Origin: JBMNQI01 sp050944055
GTDB lineage: Bacteria > Bacillota > Clostridia > Oscillospirales > Oscillospiraceae
Length of the DNA stretch: 43,381 nt
Assembly: GCA_050944055.1 (NCBI GenBank)
Contig: JBMNQI010000012.1
Location: forward strand, 1 to 43,381
Direction: 5' to 3'
In this document: piece after piece, positions 22,841 through 31,492 of the stretch
How positions within the stretch are numbered: the stretch's first letter is position 1
Layout: each line of letters starts with the position of its first letter
Translations under genes and position numbers: made by a program
The notes under the pieces: model-generated
What the model was told of the DNA's origin: nothing
The model's input: the letters and a program-made list of their open reading frames with translations, nothing else
The model's database searches: none

Positions 22841-23464
22841 TCAGGTCTGTATTTCAGGCGATATATGCCTGACAGGTATGAAATACGCGAGAGCTTTTCC
22901 GATTACTGCCCCAACAACGCAGCAGACTATAGCCTCGATAACTCCGTTTAATCCAACCAGCAAAACTATTATCTCCCAGGCGCTGTTTCCAAAGCTCATG
23001 ATATAGTCCGTTCTGCCGAACATTATCAGCAAGAAGCCTACGAAGAAAATCGTGTTGAGCAATGCGCCTGACAGTGTTGCCGCGGCAAAGGACAGAAACT
23101 TCGTACGGTCCACACGGTATAGCGCCTTAAAAATGAGGCCCGGCAGCCATCCTGCGAGGATTCTGGGTATCATGCAGAGAATGAATGTGTAAATCGGGTT
23201 GATTGCCAGCAGCGCGGCGCCAAAATGGCTCAGCCCGAAGCACTGGATGAAGCTTGTCAGCCCGAATACTCCTCCGAGCAGCGCGCCTGCCGCAGGCCCG
23301 AGCGTCACCGCACCCACAACTACAGGAATCATAATAAACGTTATCTCGACGACTCCTGCGTGCAGATAGCCAAGCGGGGTAAACGCCATCAGGATAATGA
23401 TCGCGACAAGTATGGCCAATCGTACCATCCTGCCGGTGCGGGGGTCCGTGTTTCTCTTTGACAT
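22841..23464 (-). CDS. ECF transporter S component, substrate unknown
   Basis: A 207-residue membrane protein with about six hydrophobic helices. The N-terminal 'RLAILVAIIILMAFTPLGYL' helix and 'EITFIMIPVVVGAVTLGP' region match the small substrate-binding subunits of energy-coupling-factor vitamin transporters (a pantothenate/PanT-like or related branch). ATPase and T subunits are not in the window, so it is a group II component using a shared module. No riboswitch was recognised in the 160-base leader, so the vitamin cannot be assigned. ATG 23464 has a GGAGG site upstream. Confidence 0.8.
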   Translation of the reverse strand: MSKRNTDPRTGRMVRLAILVAIIILMAFTPLGYLHAGVVEITFIMIPVVVGAVTLGPAAGALLGGVFGLTSFIQCFGLSHFGAALLAINPIYTFILCMIPRILAGWLPGLIFKALYRVDRTKFLSFAAATLSGALLNTIFFVGFLLIMFGRTDYIMSFGNSAWEIIVLLVGLNGVIEAIVCCVVGAVIGKALAYFIPVRHISPEIQT

Positions 23465-23590
23465 ATTAAATTACCTCCTGCTGCCGCTCCGATTATTCTT
23501 TGGATGCGGCGCAAATTTCATACGAAGCTTATCATGTTTTCTTCATTTTGTAAAGTAATTCATACTGTTATAAGCCCTGTCAGACAAACA

Positions 23591-23616
23591 AAAAACGGCT
23601 CGTCCGAGCCGTTTTT
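23591..23616. terminator. Terminator of secDF
   Basis: A near-perfect hairpin AAAAACGGCTCG / CGAGCCGTTTTT with T-runs on both sides, just after secF. Confidence 0.85.
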
Positions 23617-23630
23617 TTATACTATATATA

Positions 23631-24539
23631 CTATGCTTTTTTATTCCTGAGCTTAGCCCACATCGGCCCGGCCACGCAGATTGAAGCGTAGGTACCGAAA
23701 ACTATGCCGCAGGCAAGCGGCACGGCAAAATTGCGTATTGATGATACGCTGAGGATTATTAAGAGTAGTACGGGAATCAGAGTTGTAACTGTGCTGTTTA
23801 TGCAGCGGCGCATGGTTTGCCAGATGCTCCTGTCCACAACCTCTTCAAAGCTTGTGTTCTTCGTGGCCAGCTTCATGTTTTCACGAATACGGTCGAAAAC
23901 AACTATCGTGGAGTTGATTGAGTATCCGAGGATTGTCAAAGCCGCGGCAATAAAATTCATGTTCATCCTTATCCTGAAGATCACATACACGCTCACCATG
24001 GAAAGCAGGCTGAACACCAGGCCTGTAATCGCGGCCAGGCCGCTGCGAAGCTCGAAACGTATCGAGATATAAATAAGAATAAGGATAATCGCTATTACTG
24101 AAGCGAGTATCGCGGCGCGCTTTATATCGTTTCCAACCGACGAGGATACATAGTCGCTCGCAATTATGTCGCTGCCGGTAAGCTCGTACTTTGCCGCTAT
24201 GGCGTCAAACATCGCGTCGCGCTGTTTGGTATCTATCTCCGTTGTCTTGATTATTGCCTGCGTCCCGTTGTCGCCCGACTTCGTGACATTCGCGGAGACT
24301 CCGATCGCGTCCTTTACGATAGCGGCTATGTCGTCGCAAACCTCCTGCGTGACCTCGGTGTGCATCTCATACTCCGAGGTTACGCCGCCGACGAATTCTA
24401 TATCGAAGTTGAACAGGATAAGGCCGAAAGGCGCTGTGACCAAAGCAATTATTGAGGCGGCAATTAGAACCGCCGCGACAATGAAGAATAGCTTTGAGTG
24501 CTTCGTAAAGCTGAATTTTTGTTCTGAAAAATTAATCAT
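23631..24539 (-). CDS. secF: Protein translocase subunit SecF
   Basis: 302 residues, six predicted membrane segments and a periplasmic/extracytoplasmic P1-type domain (about 35-130). The motifs 'IEFVGGV' near the N-terminus and 'GYSINSTIVVFDRIREN' in the RND-type helices are diagnostic. SecF with SecD uses the proton gradient to help complete protein export. It starts 15 bases after secD, so they are co-transcribed. Confidence 0.95.
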   Translation of the reverse strand: MINFSEQKFSFTKHSKLFFIVAAVLIAASIIALVTAPFGLILFNFDIEFVGGVTSEYEMHTEVTQEVCDDIAAIVKDAIGVSANVTKSGDNGTQAIIKTTEIDTKQRDAMFDAIAAKYELTGSDIIASDYVSSSVGNDIKRAAILASVIAIILILIYISIRFELRSGLAAITGLVFSLLSMVSVYVIFRIRMNMNFIAAALTILGYSINSTIVVFDRIRENMKLATKNTSFEEVVDRSIWQTMRRCINSTVTTLIPVLLLIILSVSSIRNFAVPLACGIVFGTYASICVAGPMWAKLRNKKA

Positions 24540-24554
24540 CGTCCGGCGCCTCCC

Positions 24555-25844
24555 TTAAACCCCGTATGCTCTCTTGCTCTTTATGCCGAAAGCAAAAAGG
24601 CATTTGAGCAGTATCCGCGTTATCACAAGCATTGTGAACATTGATACGACCACGCCGATTATCAGGGTCTTGGCAAAACCAATAATCGTACCCGTGCCCT
24701 GCCACCAGAGGACGGCCGCCGCTATCACCGTGGTTACATTTGAGTCGAGTATTGCGGAAAAAGCGTTGTGGAAGCCAGTGTCTATCGAAGACCTGATTGT
24801 CTTTCCGGCGCGAAGCTCCTCCTGAATGCGCTCGAATATTATGCAGTTTGCGTCGACAGCCATGCCGATCGACAGGATTACGCCCGCTATTCCCGGCAGG
24901 GACAGGTTCAGGTGCGTTATTGAAAGTATGACTAGAAACAGCCCTGCGTAGAACGCAAGCGCTATGGAGGACGCGAGCCCCGGTATCCGGTACATTATAA
25001 TCATAAACAGCATAACAATAGCTATGCCGATAACGCCAGCCAGAATGCTCGAATTGAGAGACTTCTCGCCGAGCGAGGCCCCGACGCTCTGGAGCTTGGC
25101 GTCACGAAGAGTAAACGGCAGGCTGCCCGCCGAAATAAGGTCGGCCAGATATTTCGTATTCTCCTTGGTCGCGTTGCTGCCGAAAGTGATTAGAGCCGAA
25201 TCGCTGTCAATTCCGGTCGCGGAATATTCTGCCGTACTAACATACGGCCTGCTGATTTCGTTCTCATCGAGGTAAATAGACAGATAATTTGTCCCGTCTG
25301 TACGGTTTGCCACCTCTTTTGTGGCTTCCTTAAATGCTTTGCGGCCCTCTTCGGTGAATTCCAGCACGACATGGTATTGAGGAATACCGCTTTCGTCGAC
25401 GACGCTGTTTCGCGCCGTGGCCGACTTGATGCCCGTGGCGTCCATAAGAACGTTGCCTTCCGCGTCGCGGAACTGTACGACGGCAGTCGCGCCTATCATC
25501 TGCACAGCTTCCTCCGGATTCTCAACACTGGGAATATCGACAATAATACGGTTGCTGCCCGACAGGAACACCGAGGCTTCGGTATAACCCAGGCTGTCCA
25601 GCCTCTGGCGGAGCATGGCCTGCGCGGCCTGCATGCCCGTCTCAATATCATCGCCGGGCGTCCCCTCCGGGATTTCGGCCTCGTAAGTTATCTCGGAACC
25701 GCCGACAAGCTCAAGCCCGAGCGTAACTCCGTCTTTGACTCCCGGAATCCTCAGCGTGCCGAGCGTAAGCCCGTTCAGCGCGGTAAAAAGAAGCAGCGCG
25801 ATTACCGCGATTATCAAAAGGAAAGATATGATGCTTTTTTTCAT
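24555..25844 (-). CDS. secD: Protein translocase subunit SecD
   Basis: 429 residues, compact for SecD, with an N-terminal membrane helix, an extracytoplasmic region ('GLELVGGSEITYEAE' at about 43-57) and five C-terminal helices including 'LSIGMAVDANCIIFERIQEE'. It partners SecF, which follows directly. In B. subtilis the two are fused; here they are separate, as in many Clostridia. AGGAGG lies about 10 bases before ATG 25844. Confidence 0.95.
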   Translation of the reverse strand: MKKSIISFLLIIAVIALLLFTALNGLTLGTLRIPGVKDGVTLGLELVGGSEITYEAEIPEGTPGDDIETGMQAAQAMLRQRLDSLGYTEASVFLSGSNRIIVDIPSVENPEEAVQMIGATAVVQFRDAEGNVLMDATGIKSATARNSVVDESGIPQYHVVLEFTEEGRKAFKEATKEVANRTDGTNYLSIYLDENEISRPYVSTAEYSATGIDSDSALITFGSNATKENTKYLADLISAGSLPFTLRDAKLQSVGASLGEKSLNSSILAGVIGIAIVMLFMIIMYRIPGLASSIALAFYAGLFLVILSITHLNLSLPGIAGVILSIGMAVDANCIIFERIQEELRAGKTIRSSIDTGFHNAFSAILDSNVTTVIAAAVLWWQGTGTIIGFAKTLIIGVVVSMFTMLVITRILLKCLFAFGIKSKRAYGV

Positions 25845-25942
25845 TCAAATAAAGCCTCCTGTGTTAAAGGCAATATCGCCCTTACGCATAACAGCTGGAT
25901 TATACTATAATTATAATGTTTACGTCAACATTAAACATTTTA

Positions 25943-27379
25943 TTAAACGTTTAATTCGGCGCTGTCTCTAATAACCGAGGCATATTTCTCCAGTATCGGG
26001 TTAATATATTCGCATATAAATTCGTCGACCTGTTCCGGGCAGCGGCCGATATATCTTGCAGGATCAAGGTGCTTCATAAGCTCCGGCCTGTCCAGCCCGA
26101 AATGTTCTTTATCTGAAGCGATGCGGTCGATAAGGTCGTTGGGTCTCCCCTGTTCCTTAACCGTCCTTCCCGCCTCTACTGAGTGCCGCCTTATAAGCTC
26201 ATGGAGCTCCTGTCGGTTTCCCCCGCGCTTTACGGCGTCCATCATTATATTCTCGGTAGCCATGAACGGCAGCTCCGCCATAATGTGCGCTTCGATTACC
26301 TTAGGATATACCTTCATGCCTTCGGCAATATTCATATATATATTTAGTATGGCGTCTGTCGTCAGAAAAGCCTCGGGTATTGATATCCTCTTGTTTGCCG
26401 AATCGTCCAGCGTCCTTTCAAACCACTGTGTGGCGGCCGTTATAGAGGGGTTCAACGCGTCCGCAATGACATATCTAGCAAGAGCGCAGATCCGCTCGCT
26501 GCGCATGGGGTTTCTCTTATACGGCATTGCGCTTGAGCCTACCTGAGCGCTTTCAAATGGCTCCTCAATCTCCTTCAAATGCGAGAGAAGCCGAAGGTCC
26601 GTCGCAAATTTTGAGGCGGACTGAGCTATGCCCGAGAGCGTATTGAGCACGTATGAGTCCATTTTTCGGGAATATGTCTGGCCGGATACGGGAACCACAC
26701 GTTCAAACCCCATCTCACGGGCTATAAGCTCCTCAAGCTTTTTGACCTTATCGTGATCTCCTTCGAACAGCTCAAGGAAACTGGCCTGCGTCCCTGTCGT
26801 ACCCTTGCTCCCCAGCAGCGCCAGTGTTTCTATCCTGTGCTCGACCTCGCTTAAGTCCATAAGCAGGTCGTTCATCCAGAGAGTTGCGCGTTTTCCTACA
26901 GTTGTGAGCTGTGCGGGCTGGAAATGCGTATATCCCAGGGTCGGGAGAGCCCTGTGTTCAGAAGCAAATCTGCGCAGGCGGAACAGCACGTTCACAAGCT
27001 TGTCCCTTATTATCTGCAGGCCGCTGCGCATTAGTATTATATCCGTATTATCTCCCACATAGCAGCTGGTGGCGCCGAGGTGTATAATCGGCATCGCCTT
27101 CGGGCATACAGCGCCGAAAGTATGGATATGCGCCATGACGTCGTGGCGCAGCTCCTTCTCCTTTCTCGCGGCGAGGTCATAGTCTATATTTCCAATGTTT
27201 TTTTCCATTTCGTCTATCTGTTCCTGGCTGATGGGCAGGCCCAGCTGCATTTGAGCGCGCGCAAGCGCTATCCAAAGCTTTCTCCAGGTCATAAATTTCA
27301 TGTCCGGAGAAAACAGGCGGATCATCTCCTCGCTCGCGTAGCGCGATGTGAGGGGGGATTCATACTTTTCCTTGTTCAT
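25943..27379 (-). CDS. purB: Adenylosuccinate lyase
   Basis: 478 residues of the fumarase/aspartase superfamily. The family signature 'SSAMPYKRNPMRSE' (about 287-300) holds the mobile catalytic loop serine, and 'LGATSCYVGDNTDI' and 'TQASFLELFEGDH' are typical of the longer PurB subgroup. It makes two steps of purine synthesis (SAICAR to AICAR, adenylosuccinate to AMP). It follows an aminotransferase gene with a hairpin in between; no other pur genes are near. Confidence 0.95.
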   Translation of the reverse strand: MNKEKYESPLTSRYASEEMIRLFSPDMKFMTWRKLWIALARAQMQLGLPISQEQIDEMEKNIGNIDYDLAARKEKELRHDVMAHIHTFGAVCPKAMPIIHLGATSCYVGDNTDIILMRSGLQIIRDKLVNVLFRLRRFASEHRALPTLGYTHFQPAQLTTVGKRATLWMNDLLMDLSEVEHRIETLALLGSKGTTGTQASFLELFEGDHDKVKKLEELIAREMGFERVVPVSGQTYSRKMDSYVLNTLSGIAQSASKFATDLRLLSHLKEIEEPFESAQVGSSAMPYKRNPMRSERICALARYVIADALNPSITAATQWFERTLDDSANKRISIPEAFLTTDAILNIYMNIAEGMKVYPKVIEAHIMAELPFMATENIMMDAVKRGGNRQELHELIRRHSVEAGRTVKEQGRPNDLIDRIASDKEHFGLDRPELMKHLDPARYIGRCPEQVDEFICEYINPILEKYASVIRDSAELNV

Positions 27380-27402
27380 TCAGACACCCTCCAAAAGAAA
27401 CT

Positions 27403-27422
27403 GGCACGGACTATACCGTGCC
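27403..27422 (-). terminator. Hairpin between the aminotransferase gene and purB
   Basis: GGCACGG (27403-27409) pairs with CCGTGCC (27416-27422); on the minus strand it is followed by AGTTTCTTTT. It lies in the purB leader and may act as a terminator or attenuator. Confidence 0.5.
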
Positions 27423-27448
27423 AATTATAACCTCTGATATATCGCCGG

Positions 27449-28639
27449 TCAACCCATCAAAAACTTTTCCAGCCTATCCATGCCCTGTTTAATATTCTCC
27501 ATCGATGTGGCGTAGGACCAGCGGACGTAATTGGGCGCCCCAAAACCTGTACCGGGCACGACCGCGACAAGTCCTTTTTCCAAAAACATAGTGGCAAAGC
27601 TGTCCGAATCTGTTATTTCAGTCCCGTATAGCTCCTTCCCGATAAGCTGGGATATGTTCATCATAACGTAAAACGCACCTTCGGGCTTAAGGCAGCTTAC
27701 ACCCGGTATCGCGGAAATGCGCTCTACGATGTAATTCCTGCGTTCCTCAAACGCGAGGCGCATTTTCTCAACGCTGTCCTGAGGGCCGCCGAAGGCCTCC
27801 TGCGCGGCCATTTGGGATATTGAGCTCGCCGCGGATGTCGAGTGGCTGAGATAATTCGCCATGATATTTGATATTCTTTCGTTCGCGGCGGCGAAACCTA
27901 TTCTCCATCCCGTCATTGCATAGCTTTTGGAGGCTCCGTTAATAAGTATAGTAATATCCTTAATATCTTCGCTTATTGACGCAACGCTTGTAAACTGCTT
28001 CCCGTCATATGTTAGCTTGCAGTATATTTCATCTGAGATTATATAGATTTCGTTCTCCAGGCAGACTCCGCATATTCCAACTAATTCCTCGCGCGTATAG
28101 ATCATCCCGGTCGGGTTTGAAGGCGAATTGAGTATGATGGCTTTGGTTTTCTCTGTTATGGCCGCCCTCACCTGTTCCGCCGTAATCTTAAATCCCGCCT
28201 CTTCCCGAGCTTCGATAACGACGGGAACGCCGCCCGCCATCATGATAAGCTCATAATAACTGACCCAGTAAGGCGCCGGCAGTATCACTTCGTCCCCCGG
28301 ATTGAGCAGTGTCATCAGGGCAACAAAAACATTATGCTTCGCGCCGCTCGTCACAACTATCTGATCCTGCTTGTAGCTGACGCCGTAGTCTTCCCAAAGG
28401 CGGCCCGCTATAGCTTTTCTGAGGCCTTCCGTACCGGCGACAGCCGTATATTTTGTAAAATTCGTCTCAATAGCATGTATAGCCGCCTGCTTAATATTTT
28501 CCGGAGTGGCGAAATCCGGTTCGCCGGCTCCGAAGCCAATAACGTCGATGCCATCGGCACGCATCTTTTTATAAAGCGTATCAATTGCAACCGTGGTGGA
28601 AGCTCTCACGTTGCTTGCAATTCTTGACAGTGTTTTCAT
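27449..28639 (-). CDS. Class I PLP-dependent aminotransferase (aspartate aminotransferase type)
   Basis: 396 residues of the fold-type I aminotransferase I-gamma group. Lys238 in 'NGASKSYAMTGWRIGF' binds PLP; 'NSPSNPTGMIY' (171-181) and the C-terminal 'RWSYATS' arginine for the carboxylate are present. It probably interconverts aspartate/oxaloacetate with glutamate/2-oxoglutarate, although related enzymes use other amino acids or prephenate. A 70-base spacer with a hairpin separates it from purB. Confidence 0.88.
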   Translation of the reverse strand: MKTLSRIASNVRASTTVAIDTLYKKMRADGIDVIGFGAGEPDFATPENIKQAAIHAIETNFTKYTAVAGTEGLRKAIAGRLWEDYGVSYKQDQIVVTSGAKHNVFVALMTLLNPGDEVILPAPYWVSYYELIMMAGGVPVVIEAREEAGFKITAEQVRAAITEKTKAIILNSPSNPTGMIYTREELVGICGVCLENEIYIISDEIYCKLTYDGKQFTSVASISEDIKDITILINGASKSYAMTGWRIGFAAANERISNIMANYLSHSTSAASSISQMAAQEAFGGPQDSVEKMRLAFEERRNYIVERISAIPGVSCLKPEGAFYVMMNISQLIGKELYGTEITDSDSFATMFLEKGLVAVVPGTGFGAPNYVRWSYATSMENIKQGMDRLEKFLMG

Positions 28640-28842
28640 TTTATCCCCTCTAATTCACGGCGGTTTTGCATTTGTAATTCCAATTTGTTGCATTATATTC
28701 CATTAAGATGCTGATGTCAACCTTTGAAGCACTCATTATAAAAAAATAACAAGTCTTCATACATGATCTCGGGTTTTCTCAATAATGCAGGCCTGATAGA
28801 AAGGCCAGATTTTGCATTCCCTGCGTGAAGCGTATATAAATC
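28640..28842. other. Gene-free divergent spacer between aminotransferase and rplU
   Basis: This and the promoter/leader to 28956 form a 317-base gene-free stretch. AT-rich 28680-28760 probably holds the aminotransferase promoter, but I could not select one convincing box pair. Confidence 0.4.
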
Positions 28843-28871
28843 TTGACATCCTCCTCATGTCGTGTTATAGT
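28843..28871 (+). promoter_or_regulatory. Near-consensus promoter of rplU-rpmA-obg
   Basis: TTGACA (28843-28848), exactly 17 bases, TATAGT (28866-28871). Strength fits a ribosomal-protein operon. Confidence 0.85.
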
Positions 28872-28875
28872 ATCA

Positions 28876-28950
28876 AGGCCGCTTCGGAGCGGTAGCAAAG
28901 CGGGCGCAAGCCCCACCGCTGCCGAGCGAGACTCTGACAAACAAGAGAGG
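28876..28950 (+). ncRNA. Structured leader of rplU (candidate L21 leader)
   Basis: The transcript would start near 28878 and first form CCGCT/AGCGG with a TTCG-type loop (28879-28892), then a GC-rich region with GGGC..GCCC and GCGG..CCGC pairing. Firmicutes rplU genes often carry an autoregulatory L21 leader; position suits this, but I did not match its consensus. Confidence 0.4.
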
Positions 28951-28956
28951 TACATT

Positions 28957-29271
28957 ATGCAGGCAATCATTGAAACCGGCGGTAAGCAATACCGCGTGGC
29001 GGAAGGCGACGTTGTTTTCGTTGAAAAGCTGCCGCTCGATGCTGACTCGGCAGTAGTTTTTGACAAGGTGCTGGCCGTTATCGACGAGAACGGTTCCTCC
29101 TTCGGCGCTCCCTATGTAGATGGCGCTAAGGTCGAAGGCAAGGTAATTAAAAGCGGCAAAGACAAGAAGATAATTGTTTTTAAATTCCGCGCCAAAAAGA
29201 ATTACCGCCGCAAATCCGGCCATCGCCAGCCTTATACAAAGGTGCAGATCGACAAGATCGCACTTAGCTGA
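28957..29271 (+). CDS. rplU: 50S ribosomal protein L21
   Basis: 104 residues, normal length. It starts 'MQAIIETGGKQYRVAEGD' and ends with 'FRAKKNYRRKSGHRQPYT' followed by 'KVQIDKI', the conserved rRNA-binding tail. It assembles on 23S rRNA domain I near L20. ATG 28957 has AGAGAGG upstream; a longer frame from 28843 would begin in the -35 box. It is the first gene of the operon with rpmA and obg. Confidence 0.97.
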   Translation: MQAIIETGGKQYRVAEGDVVFVEKLPLDADSAVVFDKVLAVIDENGSSFGAPYVDGAKVEGKVIKSGKDKKIIVFKFRAKKNYRRKSGHRQPYTKVQIDKIALS

Positions 29272-29306
29272 AATGCCACTAACCTATTGATTGGAGGATA
29301 TATATC

Positions 29307-29567
29307 ATGGCACATAAAAAAGGAATGGGCTCTACAAAAAACGGCCGCGATTCCGCTTCTAAGAGGCTCGGCCCCAAGCGCGCCGACGGACAGTTTGTAC
29401 TCGCCGGCAACATACTTGTCACACAGCGTGGGACTAAGATCCATCCGGGTTTGAATGTAGGCCGCGCAAGCAACGATTCCCTCTTCGCTCTCAAGGACGG
29501 AACAGTCCGTTTTGAACGTCTCGGGCGCGACCGCACAAAGGTCTCGGTCTACGAGATAGAGCAGTAA
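29307..29567 (+). CDS. rpmA: 50S ribosomal protein L27 (without N-terminal extension)
   Basis: 86 residues beginning directly 'MAHKKGMGSTKNGRDSASKR'. L27's N-terminus reaches the peptidyl-transferase centre. Most Firmicutes encode a short extension ending in a Phe-Ala type site cleaved by the protease Prp (ysxB), whose gene lies between rplU and rpmA. Here neither the extension nor a Prp gene is present: the rplU-rpmA gap is 35 bases and no in-frame upstream start exists. TGGAGG precedes the ATG. Confidence 0.96.
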   Translation: MAHKKGMGSTKNGRDSASKRLGPKRADGQFVLAGNILVTQRGTKIHPGLNVGRASNDSLFALKDGTVRFERLGRDRTKVSVYEIEQ

Positions 29568-29578
29568 GGCGGTACACT

Positions 29579-29612
29579 CGCCCCCGACATATGGTTCGGG
29601 GGCGTTCTTTTT
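29579..29612 (+). terminator. Hairpin between rpmA and obg
   Basis: CGCCCCCGA (29579-29587) and TCGGGGGCG (29596-29604) followed by TTCTTTTT. It looks like a full intrinsic terminator inside the operon, probably partial so that obg is made at lower level. Confidence 0.75.
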
Positions 29613-29636
29613 AAAACGATACAGCTGGAGGCAGCT

Positions 29637-30911
29637 ATGTTTATAGACACCGCAAAAATAACGCTTAAAGCCGGAGACGGCGGCAACGGAGCCGTCTCGT
29701 TCCATCGGGAAAAATATGTCGCCGCGGGAGGGCCGGACGGCGGCGACGGCGGCGACGGCGGAAGCATAATACTGATACCCGACGATAATATATCCACGCT
29801 TATGGACTTCCGTTACAGGCGCAAATATACGGCTCAGAATGGCGCTAACGGCTCCGGAAGCCGCTGCAAGGGTAAGAAGGGTCAGGATCTTGTCCTTCGC
29901 GTCCCGCGCGGCACAATTGTCCGTGACGCCGCAACAAATGAGATCATTGTCGATATGTCGTCCGTTGAATCCTTCGTTATTGCGAAAGGCGGAAGGGGCG
30001 GCTGGGGAAATCAGCATTTCGCGACCCCAACGCGTCAGGTCCCGCGTTTCGCCAAGGCGGGGCTGCCCGGCGTTTCGCGTGAGATAATACTGGAGCTTAA
30101 GCTGCTTGCCGACGTGGGTTTGCTGGGTTTCCCGAACGTCGGGAAGTCGACTTTGCTCTCCGTAGTAACTCGCGCGGACCCCAAGATAGCAAATTACCAC
30201 TTCACGACCCTGTCTCCAAACCTGGGCGTCGTGCCGAGGCCGGACGGCAAATCCTTTGTTATTGCCGATATACCCGGTATCATAGAGGGCGCGGCCGAGG
30301 GCGCGGGCCTCGGGCATGATTTTCTGCGGCATATTGACAGGTGCCGTCTTCTTATTCATATGGTGGACATCTCAGGGAGCGAGGGCCGCGACCCAGTAAA
30401 CGACTTTGAAACCATAAACGACGAGCTTTATAGGTACAGTTCCGAGCTTTCGGAGAGGCCGCAGATTGTCGCCGCCAACAAATGCGATATTCTGCGTGAA
30501 GGCGATGAAACAGCCGAAAATTTCCGCGGTTATATAAAGCGACTCGGCCTCCCCTATTTCGAAATATCCGCGGCTACGCATATGGGAGTTGAAGCTCTTA
30601 TGAACGCCGTCTCCGAAAAGCTCTCTGAGCTTCCGCCTGTAAAAATATACGAGCCGGAATATATAGAGCGTTTTGAAGAGCCGGAATACGGCGCGGAAAT
30701 TAAAATTGAGGTTTATGATGATGTTTATACAGTCGACGCCCCATGGCTGGCGCGAATAATGGCAAACGTCAATTTCTCGGATTATGAATCAAGAATGTAC
30801 TTTGACCGCGTCCTGCGGAAGGCCGGCGTCTTTGATAAGCTTGAGGAGGCCGGTATAAACGAAGGCGATACGGTCAGCATATATGACCTTGAATTTGAAT
30901 ACCGAAGATAA
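29637..30911 (+). CDS. obg: GTPase Obg
   Basis: 424 residues in three domains: the Gly-rich Obg fold (1-157; 'GGPDGGDGGDGGS' and 'GGRGGWGNQHFATP'), the G domain with P-loop 'GFPNVGKS' (164-171), switch II 'DIPGIIEGAAEGAGLGHDFL', 'NKCD' and 'EISA', and a C-terminal OCT domain after about 340. Obg acts in 50S assembly and stress/sporulation control. Good GGAGG site before ATG 29637. Confidence 0.96.
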   Translation: MFIDTAKITLKAGDGGNGAVSFHREKYVAAGGPDGGDGGDGGSIILIPDDNISTLMDFRYRRKYTAQNGANGSGSRCKGKKGQDLVLRVPRGTIVRDAATNEIIVDMSSVESFVIAKGGRGGWGNQHFATPTRQVPRFAKAGLPGVSREIILELKLLADVGLLGFPNVGKSTLLSVVTRADPKIANYHFTTLSPNLGVVPRPDGKSFVIADIPGIIEGAAEGAGLGHDFLRHIDRCRLLIHMVDISGSEGRDPVNDFETINDELYRYSSELSERPQIVAANKCDILREGDETAENFRGYIKRLGLPYFEISAATHMGVEALMNAVSEKLSELPPVKIYEPEYIERFEEPEYGAEIKIEVYDDVYTVDAPWLARIMANVNFSDYESRMYFDRVLRKAGVFDKLEEAGINEGDTVSIYDLEFEYRR

Positions 30912-30915
30912 GTGC

Positions 30916-30949
30916 AAAAGGACGCCGAAGCTATCCGGCGTCCTTTTTT
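30916..30949. terminator. Bidirectional terminator between obg and the SASP gene
   Basis: AAAAGGACGCCG (30916-30927) pairs with CGGCGTCCTTTT (30936-30947), with T/A runs on both sides. Confidence 0.85.
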
Positions 30950-30957
30950 ACTATTTG

Positions 30958-31155
30958 TCACTTCAGCCCGTTCTCATAGGCCTGTATCATTTTTCTGACC
31001 ATATTGCCGCCGATGGATCCGGCCTGCCTGGCGGTAATATCACCGTTGTAGCCCTGTTTCAGTGTAACTCCTATTTCACTTGCGGTCTCCATTTTGAACT
31101 TGTTAAGAGCATCGCGGGCGTTCTGAACGACATACTGATTGCTGTTTTGCGCCAT
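30958..31155 (-). CDS. Alpha/beta-type small acid-soluble spore protein
   Basis: 65 residues: 'ARDALNKFKMETASEIGV' contains the germination-protease site (SEIG), and 'GDITARQAGSIGGNMVRKMI' is the conserved C-terminal DNA-binding half. SASPs coat spore DNA and protect it from UV and heat. ATG 31155 has GAGGAG 8 bases upstream; the longer frame to 31209 lacks one. A forespore sigma-G promoter is expected; a weak GAATA...CAAAGCTA pair lies upstream but I would not rely on it. Confidence 0.93.
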   Translation of the reverse strand: MAQNSNQYVVQNARDALNKFKMETASEIGVTLKQGYNGDITARQAGSIGGNMVRKMIQAYENGLK

Positions 31156-31209
31156 TTTAATTCTCCTCACACTTTGTTTTGCATTACTGCAACAATAGCT
31201 TTGCCGCAC

Positions 31210-31418
31210 AAAAAATTCAATATTCGTGTTTTTTATCAGTAATTATTATATTTGTTCCCATTTTTATTGTAAAATGTTAAAATAAAGCCCCGCTGTATCC
31301 GTCAGCGCTTGTTGAAAAACTGCGTTTCAAGCTCATGCGGGAACCGCTTTCCGTTTTAGCGCCAGTAATGCGTGTGATGCAAATACCTCCGCTGGCATCT
31401 GACGCAACAGAGAAAATT
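31210..31418. other. Gene-free spacer, nothing firmly identified
   Basis: Part of a 337-base stretch between the SASP start and the lipoprotein stop. A plus-strand frame is open across 31311-31484 but has no ribosome site and runs through a terminator stem. I see no supported gene. Confidence 0.4.
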
Positions 31419-31460
31419 ATTCCGGAAACCGGCCGCTGTACGCGGCGCGATTTCCGGAAT
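31419..31460 (-). terminator. Terminator of the solute-binding lipoprotein gene
   Basis: ATTCCGGAAA (31419-31428) pairs with TTTCCGGAAT (31451-31460) around an inner GCCGC/GCGGC stem; on the minus strand it is followed by AATTTTCTC. Confidence 0.7.
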
Positions 31461-31492
31461 TTTCCTAATAAGCCAGAATAATTGAAAATGAG

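Noticed and set aside
23465..23590. Vitamin riboswitch before the ECF S component
   Set aside because: The leader is AT-rich with no recognised aptamer core; only weak promoter-like boxes were seen.
29232..30359. Minus-strand open frame of about 375 codons opposite obg
   Set aside because: Overlaps obg and rpmA, which are certain; no motif or ribosome site.
31311..31484. Possible small plus-strand protein between SASP and lipoprotein genes
   Set aside because: No start with a ribosome site, composition not protein-like, and it spans a terminator stem.
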